This document shows positions 1-10,351 of a stretch of 20,018 nt of DNA, piece after piece. The first letter of the stretch is position 1, and each line of letters opens with the position of its first letter. The DNA comes from Rhizophagus sp. LPA8_4_AMF (taxonomy: Eukaryota; Glomeromycota; Glomeromycetes; Glomerales; Glomeraceae), in NCBI GenBank assembly GCA_021464525.1, contig JADRCO010001357.1, positions 1-20,018 on the forward strand. The letters are read 5' to 3'. The notes under the pieces are model-generated. The model saw only the letters and a list, made by a program, of their open reading frames with translations, did not search any database and was not told the origin of the DNA. Position numbers and translations under genes: made by a program.

Positions 1-450
1 GCTTATTTTCTTTAACTAAAGCATTTAAGCTACGCCTGGAAAATAAAAAAAAAAAAGACAAAAACGCATCTTAATATTATCATAACTACTACTAATTTCA
101 AGCTAGACTTACAACATTAATATGCAAGTATTTCCATACCTTATTAACAACCTTCCTTAGATATTTTTCGCCTGTTTAGTTTGACCAAAGTGATAAATTT
201 ATATTGTGAGATCTTTGCAATACAAAAATGTATTTATCACGAAATTATCTACGAAAATATCCACAACTTTATGACAACATTCTATACTTGAAGTTCTAAG
301 CTGCTGTAAAAATTCTTAACTTTATTAATTACTGTAACAACCCTTTTAAAAATAATATTTTTTAAAAATGTAAAGGGGAAGAATGGAAAGAGTTGAGAAA
401 AAATTTATTACGATAAACAACTCGGTAAACGATAAACAAATAAATAATCA
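1..450. other. AT-rich non-coding stretch upstream of the F-box-like pseudogene
   Basis: I see no coding sequence here. The stretch is AT-rich with short homopolymers. One weak inverted repeat is visible at about 344-377, with CCCTTTT and AAAGGG arms separated by A/T runs. It could be intergenic or the lost 5' part of the following gene, but no F-box-like peptide can be read in any frame. Confidence 0.5.
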
Positions 451-1494
451 ATGTGGCTGAAACCTGATGAACCAATCAAATCTGGAGGGTCTAGGTTAAG
501 ATTCCCCGTTACTGGGGAAGATCAATTTGCGCCACTTGTTCCTGTGACTACCGCAGTCCCAGTTCGAATTTCTCCTGAATTTTTTTATCACCTATCTCAA
601 ATATGTTATAATATAAAGTCTCTTAAAATATCATTTGAAAGAAATATATCAGATGGATTATCGGATTTAATTTCTGTTCAGAAAAATTTAAAGCGCTTTA
701 ATATGACACTATATTATGGTTTTATGGAAAATGATAAGATTCCTTCATTATTGTCCAAACTATCTAATACTTTAATCGAATTAAATATTAATTTAGGAAG
801 TGATATTTCATTGTCATTTATGGCTAATTTTTTAAATTTACAAGAACTTGAATTATCATTTGGGTTTAATCAAAGTTTTGTGAATTTTGATAAATTTATT
901 TTTCCAAATTTACAAGTTTTAAAAATTCGAACTACATTTCCAAAAGATGGAATATTAGTAAAATTCTTGGAAATCAATGGAAAAAATTTAAAAGAAATTC
1001 ATATGAGTAATTATGAATGTCATAATAATAATTCAATAAATTTATCTATTGTTAAGTTCTGTCCAATTCTTAAATAAATTTCTACTTTAATTGAAAGTAA
1101 TGAATTGGAGACATTAAAAATAATTTTAAATAGTTTAAAATATTTAAAAAGTATTAATATTTGGTGTGGAAGGAAATTATTGAGTGAAAAGGAAGCATTG
1201 GATACTTTTGTGAAGTATTCACAAAATATTTATGAACTGATATTATTTCATAAATTTGGTTCAACGCAAATTGAATTACTTCCGGAAGAATTAGAATCTT
1301 TTTTTATAAGTTGGGCAAATCGTAAACCACAAAAATTACTTACTTTTACGGTTGATGATTACATTTATAAGGAGTGCTTAGGCAATGAGGGCAATGAGTA
1401 TAAAAATATAATTAAAAAATGTATTAAACTAGGAGTCATTAAGAAATTTAAAGTTATTCATGTTTATGGTAAAGTACTTGAAGAATTTAATTAA
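451..1494 (+). pseudogene. Truncated F-box/LRR-type protein gene with an internal stop
   Basis: One reading frame runs from ATG 451 to TAA 1492-1494, broken by TAA at 1075-1077. The frame is the same on both sides, and the peptide resumes as ISTLIESNELETLKII, so this looks like one gene with a nonsense change. Leucine-spaced stretches (LSKLSNTLIELNINLG, LNLQELELSF, LKYLKSINIW) and the ending LPEELESFFISWANRKPQK match the C-terminal LRR part of the F-box-like proteins expanded in Rhizophagus, recalled from the family and not searched. Such proteins usually start with an F-box, which is absent. The first 40 or so codons (to VRI) are more GC-rich than the rest and do not look leucine-rich, so the 5' end may be foreign or rearranged. 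In an intact relative the product would be an SCF ubiquitin-ligase substrate adaptor. Confidence 0.65.
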
Positions 1495-2035
1495 AAATTT
1501 TCTTAAATTTTAATATCCCATAATAATATATCATACGTTAAAATTTGTACAACAAAAGGTCCTCTGTATTGTGGGAAATTTCCGTTACATGACCTAATGT
1601 TGAATACAGTCATAATAGTAAACTTCCAGTTTGAAAAACAGGACACTTATTTTAATTCATTTTACTAATTTTTTAAGAGAAATTTTTATTACTCGTATTT
1701 GTGCATTTTAGTTAATCGTATTCGGTGGGAGGTTCAATTGCTAATTTTTTGGAAAAACGTTTGGAATTACAATACATAGAATTTTAATTCTTTGCCTTCA
1801 AAAGAAGTAAAATTTATTTCAACTAACTTTACCGCATTACCGGATAACCGTAAGAATGCAAAATTTTTCTATTAGATGAAATCTCATATTTATCGATTTA
1901 CATCGTTTGGAATTATAACACTATATGATACATTCCTTAGTATACCACACTTTATTAATACAAACAAAATTTATTATAACGAATTTTAATTTAAAGGAAA
2001 ACATTTATTAATTATATAATATTACTACGAATATT
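1495..2035. other. Intergenic, possibly with a degraded coding remnant
   Basis: No open gene is present. Between about 1728 and 1876 two short plus-strand frames can be read in succession (IANFLEKRLELQYIEF, then NSLPSKEVKFISTNFTALP). They look like a decayed leucine-rich fragment of the same kind as the upstream pseudogene. The rest is AT-rich and unremarkable. Confidence 0.3.
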
Positions 2036-2636
2036 TTATTCGTGAGTTGTAAAATAACCTGACTTTCCACTCGTACGTTTATTCACAGTAACCTTAACAT
2101 AATATTTGCTTCCGTCATTCGCCCAACTTGGATCAATCAAATATCTAATTTTCCTAGAAGTATTTTTCAACTAATATAATACAATAATGTAAATTAGTTA
2201 AAGTATATATCGAATAAGATAAATAGGATGAATACTTACATAACCATTTTTGGCGATATTGTAAGCCTTTTCATCATCGGCATTAATAACACTGATATCA
2301 ATCCTGTCTCCTTCACCTATAAAAAATTATATGTATATTAAATAAGAACCACATGGTGAAATTTTATCTCATATTATAATTTACGAGCGGAATTACCGAT
2401 TTTATATATAAAAAATTTAAAAAGAATTTAACACGAACCTTTAAAGCAACCACTACTAACCCTATATTCTACATAATGCCAACTGTAAAATCGATATTCA
2501 GACCCTTGTTTGGGTCTATAAACTCTAATTCTACACCCTTCTTTTTAGTCTCTGTCTCTTGAGCATGAGAGAAATTAAATGTCACCATCATAATGATAAA
2601 AACAAAGTAAAAGATGAATGTGAAATTGAATTTCAT
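2036..2636 (-). pseudogene. Small secreted protein gene, three exons, one-base frameshift
   Basis: On the minus strand an ATG at 2636-2634 opens a strong signal peptide (hydrophobic core FTFIFYFVFIIMMVTF, likely cleavage after SHA). Exons can be placed at 2636-2439, 2316-2240 and 2170-2036. The introns have donors GTTCGT and GTAAGT and acceptors TATAG and ATTAG. Exon 2 (from GEGDRIDISVIN) and exon 3 (ending GKSGYFTTHE) stay open when spliced. Exon 1 breaks frame near 2520: after VELE the productive frame is the neighbouring one, reading RPKQGSEYRFYSWHYVEYRV. The exons total 410 nt, one short of a multiple of three, which fits loss of one T in a T run. Restored length would be about 136 residues with one cysteine in the mature part. 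Family not recognised; AM-fungal secreted proteins of this size include candidate effectors, but no such role is shown. A sequencing error is a real alternative to decay. Confidence 0.7.
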
Positions 2637-2715
2637 TTTGGTTAGGTTTAAAAGAATAAAAATGAGAAATCTTTATTTGTTGGTTTTTTGTCGAGATTCT
2701 GGACAGAATCCGTCA

Positions 2716-2721
2716 TTTATA
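2716..2721 (-). promoter_or_regulatory. TATA box of the small secreted protein gene
   Basis: The minus strand reads TATAAA about 80 nt before the ATG at 2636. The start context is AAAATGA, with A at -3, which suits fungal initiation. Placement fits a core promoter; it is not proven. Confidence 0.4.
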
Positions 2722-4033
2722 TGTATTTTTTTTCGTAATAAATTTTATGATCAAATTAATTAAGACGTTAATGATATCAAGTTTGTTTGTATTTACTTAA
2801 AATTATCTAAATGATCTAAAATCATTAAGAATAATTATTATAATCAACTTAAAACATTATAATAAAATTACGTTAAGAAATGATCCGAAAAATATAATCC
2901 CGATATTTGTTGCTATTTTTAGAATAAATAATTTTGGTCTCGGACTCCAGTATTATAATAGAAATAATAAGTAGGGAAAATAAATAGAAAGTTAAGGACT
3001 TATATATTATAGTTGATGTATTTAATTCAAGATAATTAATTAATTATTATTCGACTTATGTAACTGGTATGAGTTTAGCTCGGGATTTAGCTGAGTGATT
3101 AATCAAAAGCAAATAAATATATAGATAGAGATAATCATAAAATTATAAATAATCTTTTAATGTTTTATTAATAATTTATATTATCATTCGAAGATTAATC
3201 ACATTAATAAAAAAAAACACAAGAAATGAAAGTTCAAATTATGTTTTTGATGATTAAAGGATATTATCATTATTAATTAATAAAGAATAATATTTTTTAT
3301 CCGATTGGCTACGGCAAGTTTTATAAATAAAAATAATAAAATAAAAAAGTTATTAATTATATTTTTCGGTGATTTATTTGATATTACGTTAAATGTTAAC
3401 TACGTCTTTTTTAGTTAGTATTTAATTAAGGAGGAAAAGGTAACGATGTGACTAAATGATATCAAAATTTAAAACATATTGTAGTATTGTACTGTACACT
3501 TATTAATGGTTTCAACTTTAATTTGTTTCCAAGCTAACCAAATTTATGATGAGACTTTCAAATCAAAAACGACTTTTAAATTTTGAGACTACGATTAATT
3601 TATTTACGCGATCTAAATAGAATCTACAACCATGTATCATCTGTGATAACTATGTGGCTTTTATAACGTTACTAAAATTTATTATAGTATGGATTAACTT
3701 TAGATGAACAGAAACTTATCATGTGAATAGTGAATTGAAAAATTCAAAATGATTAATCATTAAATCTCTCCTATCGTCCACAACGTGATCAATTACGCTT
3801 TAGTGATTATCACGTTACTAATAGAGATAAAAAAAAAAAATCTCTCCTATCACAGAAACAGATGTATTATACTTGTTTTATTCAGATCATCGCAATATTT
3901 AATCCATTGTGATGGCCTTGTGGCTTTGTTTGCGTAACTTTCATGAGATTATTTTTAAAAAAAATAAAAATTCACAAAATATTTAGAAATCTTTTGTCTC
4001 TTTATTGTACCCTACGATTTACTAATATCAAAA
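2722..4033. other. Intergenic stretch between the secreted protein gene and kinase gene 1
   Basis: No gene was found. Noted structures are a hairpin with AACGTGAT and ATCACGTT arms at 3782-3816, followed by an A run, and a direct repeat TCTCTCCTATC at about 3764 and 3841 that flanks it. These lie 200-270 bp upstream of the kinase start and could be promoter-proximal. The rest is simple AT-rich sequence. Confidence 0.5.
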
Positions 4034-6151
4034 ATGCAAGTCACTGAAAATACAAATGTATGGGTTAACTGGATTGAAGAATCTATTTCCAAAGAATATT
4101 ATAGATTTTACGAACGTGAACATTTAAGTGATATTCAAAAAATTGGCACTGGAAGATTCGGAAAAGTTTATCGTGCAAATTGGAAAAATTCAGGAAAATA
4201 TTTAGTGTTGAGATCCTTTTTTAATCTTGACGATGTTACCGCAAAAGAAGTTGTTCATGAGGTACTTACTATATTAAACATATTGTGTATAATGCAACTT
4301 ATAATATTCATAATAAAAGCCCATTTAAATTTGTATTTTATAATCTAGCTTAAGCTTCATCGTGATATACAATTTCATAATAATATTATTAAATTCCATG
4401 GAATTGCAAAATTTGACCCAGGTATGATAAAAAAATCAATGATATATTTCAAAGTTATTCTTATTATTTGACTTGCAAAAAATTTAAAATTATTAATTCC
4501 TTTTATTCTTCGTTAGAAAATCAAAATTTTCAATCAAATAATTATTTATTAGTTATGGAGTATGCTGATTCTGGTACTCTTATAAATTATTTAAAAGAAA
4601 ATTTCAATAATCTTACCTGGAACGATAAATGCAACTTAGCGTATCAATTAGCTTTTGCCGTGTCATGTTTACATAATGAAGGAGTGGCGCACCGTGATTT
4701 GGTAATTTACTTTAATTATAAATGTATATCGTAAAATTGTTTTCGTATTTTTAACATCATAACGTGAACATTTTTTTAAAATAGCATTCTAGTAATGTAT
4801 TAGTCCATCAAAATACTATCAAATTATCCGATTTTGGGTTATCAAAGAGGATTGAATTATCGTCCAACGCACAATCAAATTTACTTGGAACAATTCCTTA
4901 CGTTGATCCAAAAGGATTTAGTGAACGAAGAAAGAATAAAAATTCAACACAATTATACTCATTAAATGAAAAAAGTGACATCTATAGTGTTGGTGTATTA
5001 TTCTGGGAGATATCCAGTGGTCATCCTCCCTTTTATACTGAAGGTGAACAATATGATATTCATTTAGCTTTAGAAATTTCACAGGGTCTTAGAGAAAAAC
5101 CCATTCCAAATACACCTGATGATTATATTAAAGTTTATACTGGTACGTAACATATTTTTTTTAAAAAAAAATAAAAAATAATTCAACGAACATTGTAATA
5201 CAATATATGTTTTTAATAGATTGTTGGAATGGCGATCCCGTTAATCGTCCAACAATAAACCAAGTAGTAGAAAGATTAAAAGCAATTATTGAAAAATCAA
5301 ACGTAACAACTACTAATGATGCTTCTTCAAATATAGATAATTCATTGCATGGAGAACTATCTCAAGTTATTCAAACTTTTGATAAGATAAATATGCCTGA
5401 GAAAGATTTAGGTAAACCGGTTGATAACATAGTAAAACATATTTTTCAAATGGCTAATGAGGGAAAAGATACAAAAACGATCAAATATATTCTTAATTAT
5501 TTTGATAATAATAACATAAATCCACGAGAAATTTATAGTTGGTTATTAATCAATCAAAATAATCCGGATTATATTTTTTTACTTGGATATTTTAATTATT
5601 TAGGAATTGAAACAAAAAATGATGAAAAGAAGGCTTTTGATTTATTTATTAGTGCATCGGAACAAAATCACATATTAGCACAATATTATGTTGGATTATG
5701 CTATGAGTTTGGTCGTGGAACTGTAAATAATGGAAAGTTAGCTTTTGAATATTATAAGAAAGTAGCTAATAAGGGTTATGCATCAGGAAAATTCAAAATT
5801 GGTTATTTTTACAAGAATGGAATTGGAACTAACGTTAATAAGCAAAAAACAATTGAATTATATAAACAATCGGCAAATTTAGGAAATTGTGCGGCTCAAA
5901 ATAATCTCGCTATTATGTATAAAACCGGAGATGGTGTCGGTAAAGATTATGTCAAAGCTTTTGAATTATATCACAATGCGGCAAATTTGGGAGATAGTAC
6001 AGCTCAGTTTAATGTTGCTGCTATGTATGAAAGTGGAGTTGGAATTGGTGGAGATTTAAATCGTGCAATTTACTGGTACGAGAAATCTGCTAAACAGGGA
6101 TTTCAACTTGCTCAAGATAAATTAGAAATATTTGAAATATTTAAATATTAA
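4034..6151 (+). CDS. TKL-like protein kinase with C-terminal Sel1 repeats (gene 1)
   Basis: Five exons join to a 591-residue protein: 4034-4261, 4349-4421, 4517-4701, 4785-5142 and 5220-6151, with intron phases 0, 1, 0, 1 (donors GTACTT, GTATGA, GTAATT, GTACGT). The kinase domain spans about residues 31-308: glycine loop IGTGRFGKV (37-45), helix-C Glu76, catalytic HRDLHSSN with Asp161 and Asn166, DFG with Asp178, and CWNGDPVNRPT near 283. The Lys that anchors ATP is Arg60 (VLRSF); the paralogue at 8496 has Lys. A linker follows, then five 36-residue Sel1 repeats (about 400-579), TPR-like helices that bind partner proteins. No signal peptide or membrane segment is seen, so it is probably cytosolic. 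The ATG sits in AAAATG context and AATAAA occurs at 6185. Expected role: Ser/Thr or Tyr signalling or scaffolding; activity is doubtful because of Arg60. Substrate unknown. Confidence 0.88.
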
Positions 6152-6191
6152 AATTTTTTATTTAAATACATTATTAAATTTTTAAATAAAT

Positions 6192-6344
6192 ACTGTGGAG
6201 AATAAAGAAGAATTCGTTTGATTGATGATACAAAATCTTTAGTAGATAATCAGATTTATTACTGTGTATTTATATCTCTCTCACTTCTCTCAATAAGTAT
6301 TTTGTCGCAAAAGTAATAGACGAAAAAATATTATTCTCTACAGT
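6192..6344. mobile_element. Candidate short MITE (153 bp)
   Basis: The ends form an inverted repeat: ACTGTGGAGAATAA on the left and TTATTCTCTACAGT on the right, 13 of 14 positions matching. There is no coding capacity. A clear target duplication is not seen, so the family cannot be named and a chance foldback remains possible. Confidence 0.35.
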
Positions 6345-7905
6345 TGTTTATCGCCCTTTAAATTCGATTCTTGCTTTCAAATTATCTATAAATAAAGGTT
6401 TATTATTACTTAACTACAAATTATTGTTTGCATGTTTCTTTATCGTTATTGTTTGTTGATGTTATTTAAAATTTACAAACGTAAGGCGTATAATTTTAGA
6501 TTTTTAAAGCTAAAAATAATTTTTGTTTTTTTAATATTTAAGAGCAGGTTTGACTAACACATGATTCTTAAGATAATTATAGCTACTTAATTTTCACATA
6601 ATCGGCCGGCTAAAAGTCATTTTAACAAAGCTATATTTTATTTATAAACCAATATATATAATACCTGCCAAATTATGTTTAGCAAGTTATTAACTGGATT
6701 TTTACAATAATTCTTCCCTATGAATATTTATTATAAAAATAAATCATTCAGTATCTTCAGAATTCTCTAGATTTAACGCTTTATACTCTTTCGTGCATTT
6801 TAAGATCTCAGTCTTTAGGATACAATCTTGCTTTCCTTCTTAAATTCTTTTTATTTCGTAATTAAACTTTCTATATTTGACAAGAATTTCCATAGTTAAC
6901 ATACAAACAAATTTTTTAAACATAGATCTTTTGAGGGCAAGATCATTTTTAAACCTTCAAGAAAAATTTCTCGCATACCAAGATTTATGATAAAAACTTT
7001 AAAATTTTCGTTAGGATAAAAAATTTAATCATTTAAAATTTAATATCATCATCATAAATTTTTGTTAATTTAAATTTTTAAGATTTTTAATATTAAGAAA
7101 CGTTGAATAAATATGATTCATTAATTGTAAAAAAGATAGGAAATAATTGAATAAGGACTAAGAGCATTCAAATATAAAGAAGATAGAAATTCAGTTTTAT
7201 TAATAAATTTGACTAAATTGGTTTATTCTTAAGATTAATTCATACGACAAGAATGTTTAACCAGATTTTATGCAAGTAAATGAATAATAAAAAATCAACT
7301 TCACACACACAAAGAAAAAGTAAAATGTTGAAAACGGCTAATGAATGAATCAAAGACAAATTACTCATTTTTTTTAATATTTATAATGAATTACCTTTAA
7401 CTGTTTTATTTGTTTAGACAGAGATAAAATTGATGAAATTTATGATACAACTTTTAAAATTTAAAATATTTTTTTCTAAGGTACTCTTTTTTTTTGTTGC
7501 TAATTAATAGTAACAGAATTCTTAGACTTCTTGTCAACGGGCTAAAGAAAAATTATAATAAAGTGGCGATATATTATACGAATTTAGAGAAAAATGTGAT
7601 ATTTACACACGAATTTTTTAAATATAGATTTAACTGAATAAAAACGACTTTCAGAAGCTATTTATTTATATTACATGATTTTTTTTTACAAAGATGTGCG
7701 TCAATTATCTATTAAAGAATTATCAATAATAAAATTTTAAAATTGACGAAATTATTAAGTACAAATGCAGTAACTGCATGTAGTTAGTAGGTATTACACA
7801 CACATATTAGTTTTTTACCTAATGAAAAACCATGAACTATATTAGAAATTATTAATGGCGTAATTTGTCCTATTGGACAGAAGTTTAATGTTGAGAGTTA
7901 AATTG

Positions 7906-8253
7906 TTTGACATTTAAGGTTAACTATGAAATCCAAATGATTTGCACAATTTGACTTTACGGTCAAATCCTTTGTAATCCTGCTAAAATGTTTAATTTTA
8001 TAGTCAAATCCTTTACCAATACTGTCAACCAGTTTGACGAAGGGAAAACTGGAAATAATTTTCCATATATAGTCAAAATTCAAATGGTGTAATTTAAGTA
8101 ATTCTATAAAAGAAATTCTCTTTTTTTGGAAGTCCCAAGAGAAGATATATTTCCTTTTTTTAATGATGAATACATTAATGCGAAATGCTTTATATTTAAC
8201 GTCAAATGCTTTGTATTTCAAGGTCAAACGATTTTATGGTGTTTAATGTCAAA
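7906..8253. repeat. Cluster of TTTGAC/GTCAAA motifs
   Basis: The hexamer occurs nine times counting both strands: 7906, 7950, 7962, 8003, 8033, 8072, 8201, 8223 and 8248. Several copies share a longer context such as GTCAAATCCTTT or GTCAAATGCTTTGTA, suggesting a degenerate short repeat. The cluster ends about 240 bp upstream of the ATG of kinase gene 2. Confidence 0.5.
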
Positions 8254-9770
8254 CAATATGTACTTCACCTTTAAACTTCTGCATACCATAATCAGCCTTT
8301 AATTTACTACTAACTTTACAGGGCCGAATTACGTAATGCAGCTGGAATTATCTAAAAAAGGAAAGACCCACGTTTATTTTTGGTTCAAACTCTTTTGCAT
8401 TACCAAATTATTAAATATTTTTTTAAAAAAAATTTCCATTAAATATTCCTTCTTTTCTTAACTTTTTAAACTCTACAGTTATTAATAATATTAAAATGCA
8501 AAATACAAAAAATACAAATGAATGGATTGATTGGATCGAAGAAGCTATTTCTAAAGAATATTTTAGATATTATGAACATAAGCATTTTAACGATATTCAA
8601 AAAATTGGCACTGGAGGATTCGGAAAAGTTTATCGTGCAAGTTGGAAGAATTCAGAACAATATTTAGCGTTGAAGTCTTTTTTTAATTTTGATGACGTCA
8701 CTGCAAAAGAAATCGTTCGTGAGGTATAAATTATTAAATAGTTACGGTATAATATTCTAATTATACATAACATATGCATTTATTTAGCTTTATAATATAA
8801 TATTTATATTCTAGCTTAAGCTTCAACGTGATATACAATTTCATAATAACATTATTAAATTTTACGGAATTGCAAAATTTGATCCAGGTACAGTATAATA
8901 CTACATGTTACTTGACTTTACGAAAATATGATTTAATAATAATGATTATTTCTTTTATTCATAATTTAGAAAATCAACATTCTCAATCAAATAATTATTT
9001 GTTAGTGATGGAGTATGCTGATGCTGGTACTCTGAAAAATTATTTGAGAGTAAACTTCAATGATCTTAACTGGAATAATAAATATAATTTGGCGTACCAA
9101 TTAGCTTGTGCCGTGTTATGTTTACATAATGAAGGAATCATGCATCGTGATTTGGTAATTTATTAGATTAAATTATAAAAAAAAAATTTTTAATATATTT
9201 TTAACGTCATAATGTGTATATTTATTTATTATTATTTTTTTTTTTAATAGCACTCTTGTAATGTATTGGTACATCAGAATAGTGTCAAATTATCTGATTT
9301 TGGGTTGCCAAGGAGAATTGAATCTTCATCCAACTCTCAACAAAAACTTTTTGGAATAATTCCCTACGTTGATCCAAAAAGGTTGGACGGACTAAGTAAG
9401 AATAAAAACTCATTAAATGAAAAAAGTGATATTTATAGCATTGGTATACTACTTTGAGAGATTTCCAGTGGACAATCTCCCTTTAATAGTTATACTGAAA
9501 ATGGACAATATGGTCTCAATTTGGCTTTAGAAATTTTGCGAGGTCTTAGAGAGGAACCCATTCCTGGTACACCTGAAGATTATATTAAAATTTATACTGG
9601 TATGTATACTTTAATTAAAAATCATTAATTATATTTAGGATATTGTTTATAATACTATATATTATTATTTTTATTCATTAGAATGTTGGGATGATGAACC
9701 AGATAGGCGTCCAACCATAAATCAAGTAGTGGGGAAATTAAAAATAATTTTGACGAAGACAAGCGTTGTA

Positions 9771-10190
9771 ACAAAAGATAATCAAACGGGATTAAACCTT
9801 CAATCAACATCAACTGCCGATGCACAAAATTTCAATTCACCTAATGCTAATATTTCTCCAAAAATTGATAATTTATTTTATAAAGGAATGTCTCAGGGAA
9901 ATTTTGATATAATGAATACAAAAAATGGTATATTTCATTCTGTTTCACCTGAAAAAAATATAACAAAAATAAGTTTAATGACAAAAGATAATCAAACGGG
10001 ATTGAACCTACAATCAACACCAACTGATGAACAAAAATTTTATCCAACTAATATTGATATTTCTTCAAATACTGATGATTCATTTTACCCGATAACGTCT
10101 CAAGATATTCAAAATTTTGATATAATGAATACAAAAGAAATTACGTCTCCAATGAATATAATATCTTCATCTGAAAAAAATTTAAGTCAA
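9771..10190 (+). repeat. 210-bp duplication inside the linker of kinase gene 2
   Basis: The segment starting at ATCAAACGGGATT (9781) recurs at 9991, exactly 210 nt or 70 codons later. Both copies read TKDNQTGLNLQST and later NFDIMNTK. It lies between the kinase domain and the Sel1 array, and gene 1 has no counterpart. Confidence 0.75.
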
Positions 10191-10351
10191 GTAGTTAGGG
10201 ATATAGTAAATTATATATTAAAACTAGTTAATGAAGGAAAAGATTCAAATATAAGCAAATATCTTTTCGATTATTTAAATAGTATAAATATAAATACACG
10301 ATAAATTTATAATTGGTTGTTAGCTAATCAAAATAATTCGGATTCATATTT

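Larger units (their letters stand above)
6152..8495. other. Intergenic stretch between the two kinase paralogues
   Basis: No supported gene lies in these 2.3 kb. Noted: a short foldback candidate at 6192-6344; the palindrome ATGCAGTAACTGCAT at 7765-7779; and a cluster of TTTGAC/GTCAAA motifs at 7906-8253. A 109-codon minus-strand frame at 7898-8227 lies over that motif cluster, lacks an ATG start and reads repetitively (KYKAFDVKYKAF), so I do not call it a gene. Confidence 0.55.

Noticed and set aside
7898-8227. 109-codon minus-strand ORF
   Set aside because: Opens at TTG, overlaps the GTCAAA motif cluster and starts with repeat-derived KYKAFDVKYKAF; no recognised family.
8383-8393. B-box-like GGTTCAAACTC, possible tRNA
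   Set aside because: No acceptor, D or anticodon stem can be built around it.
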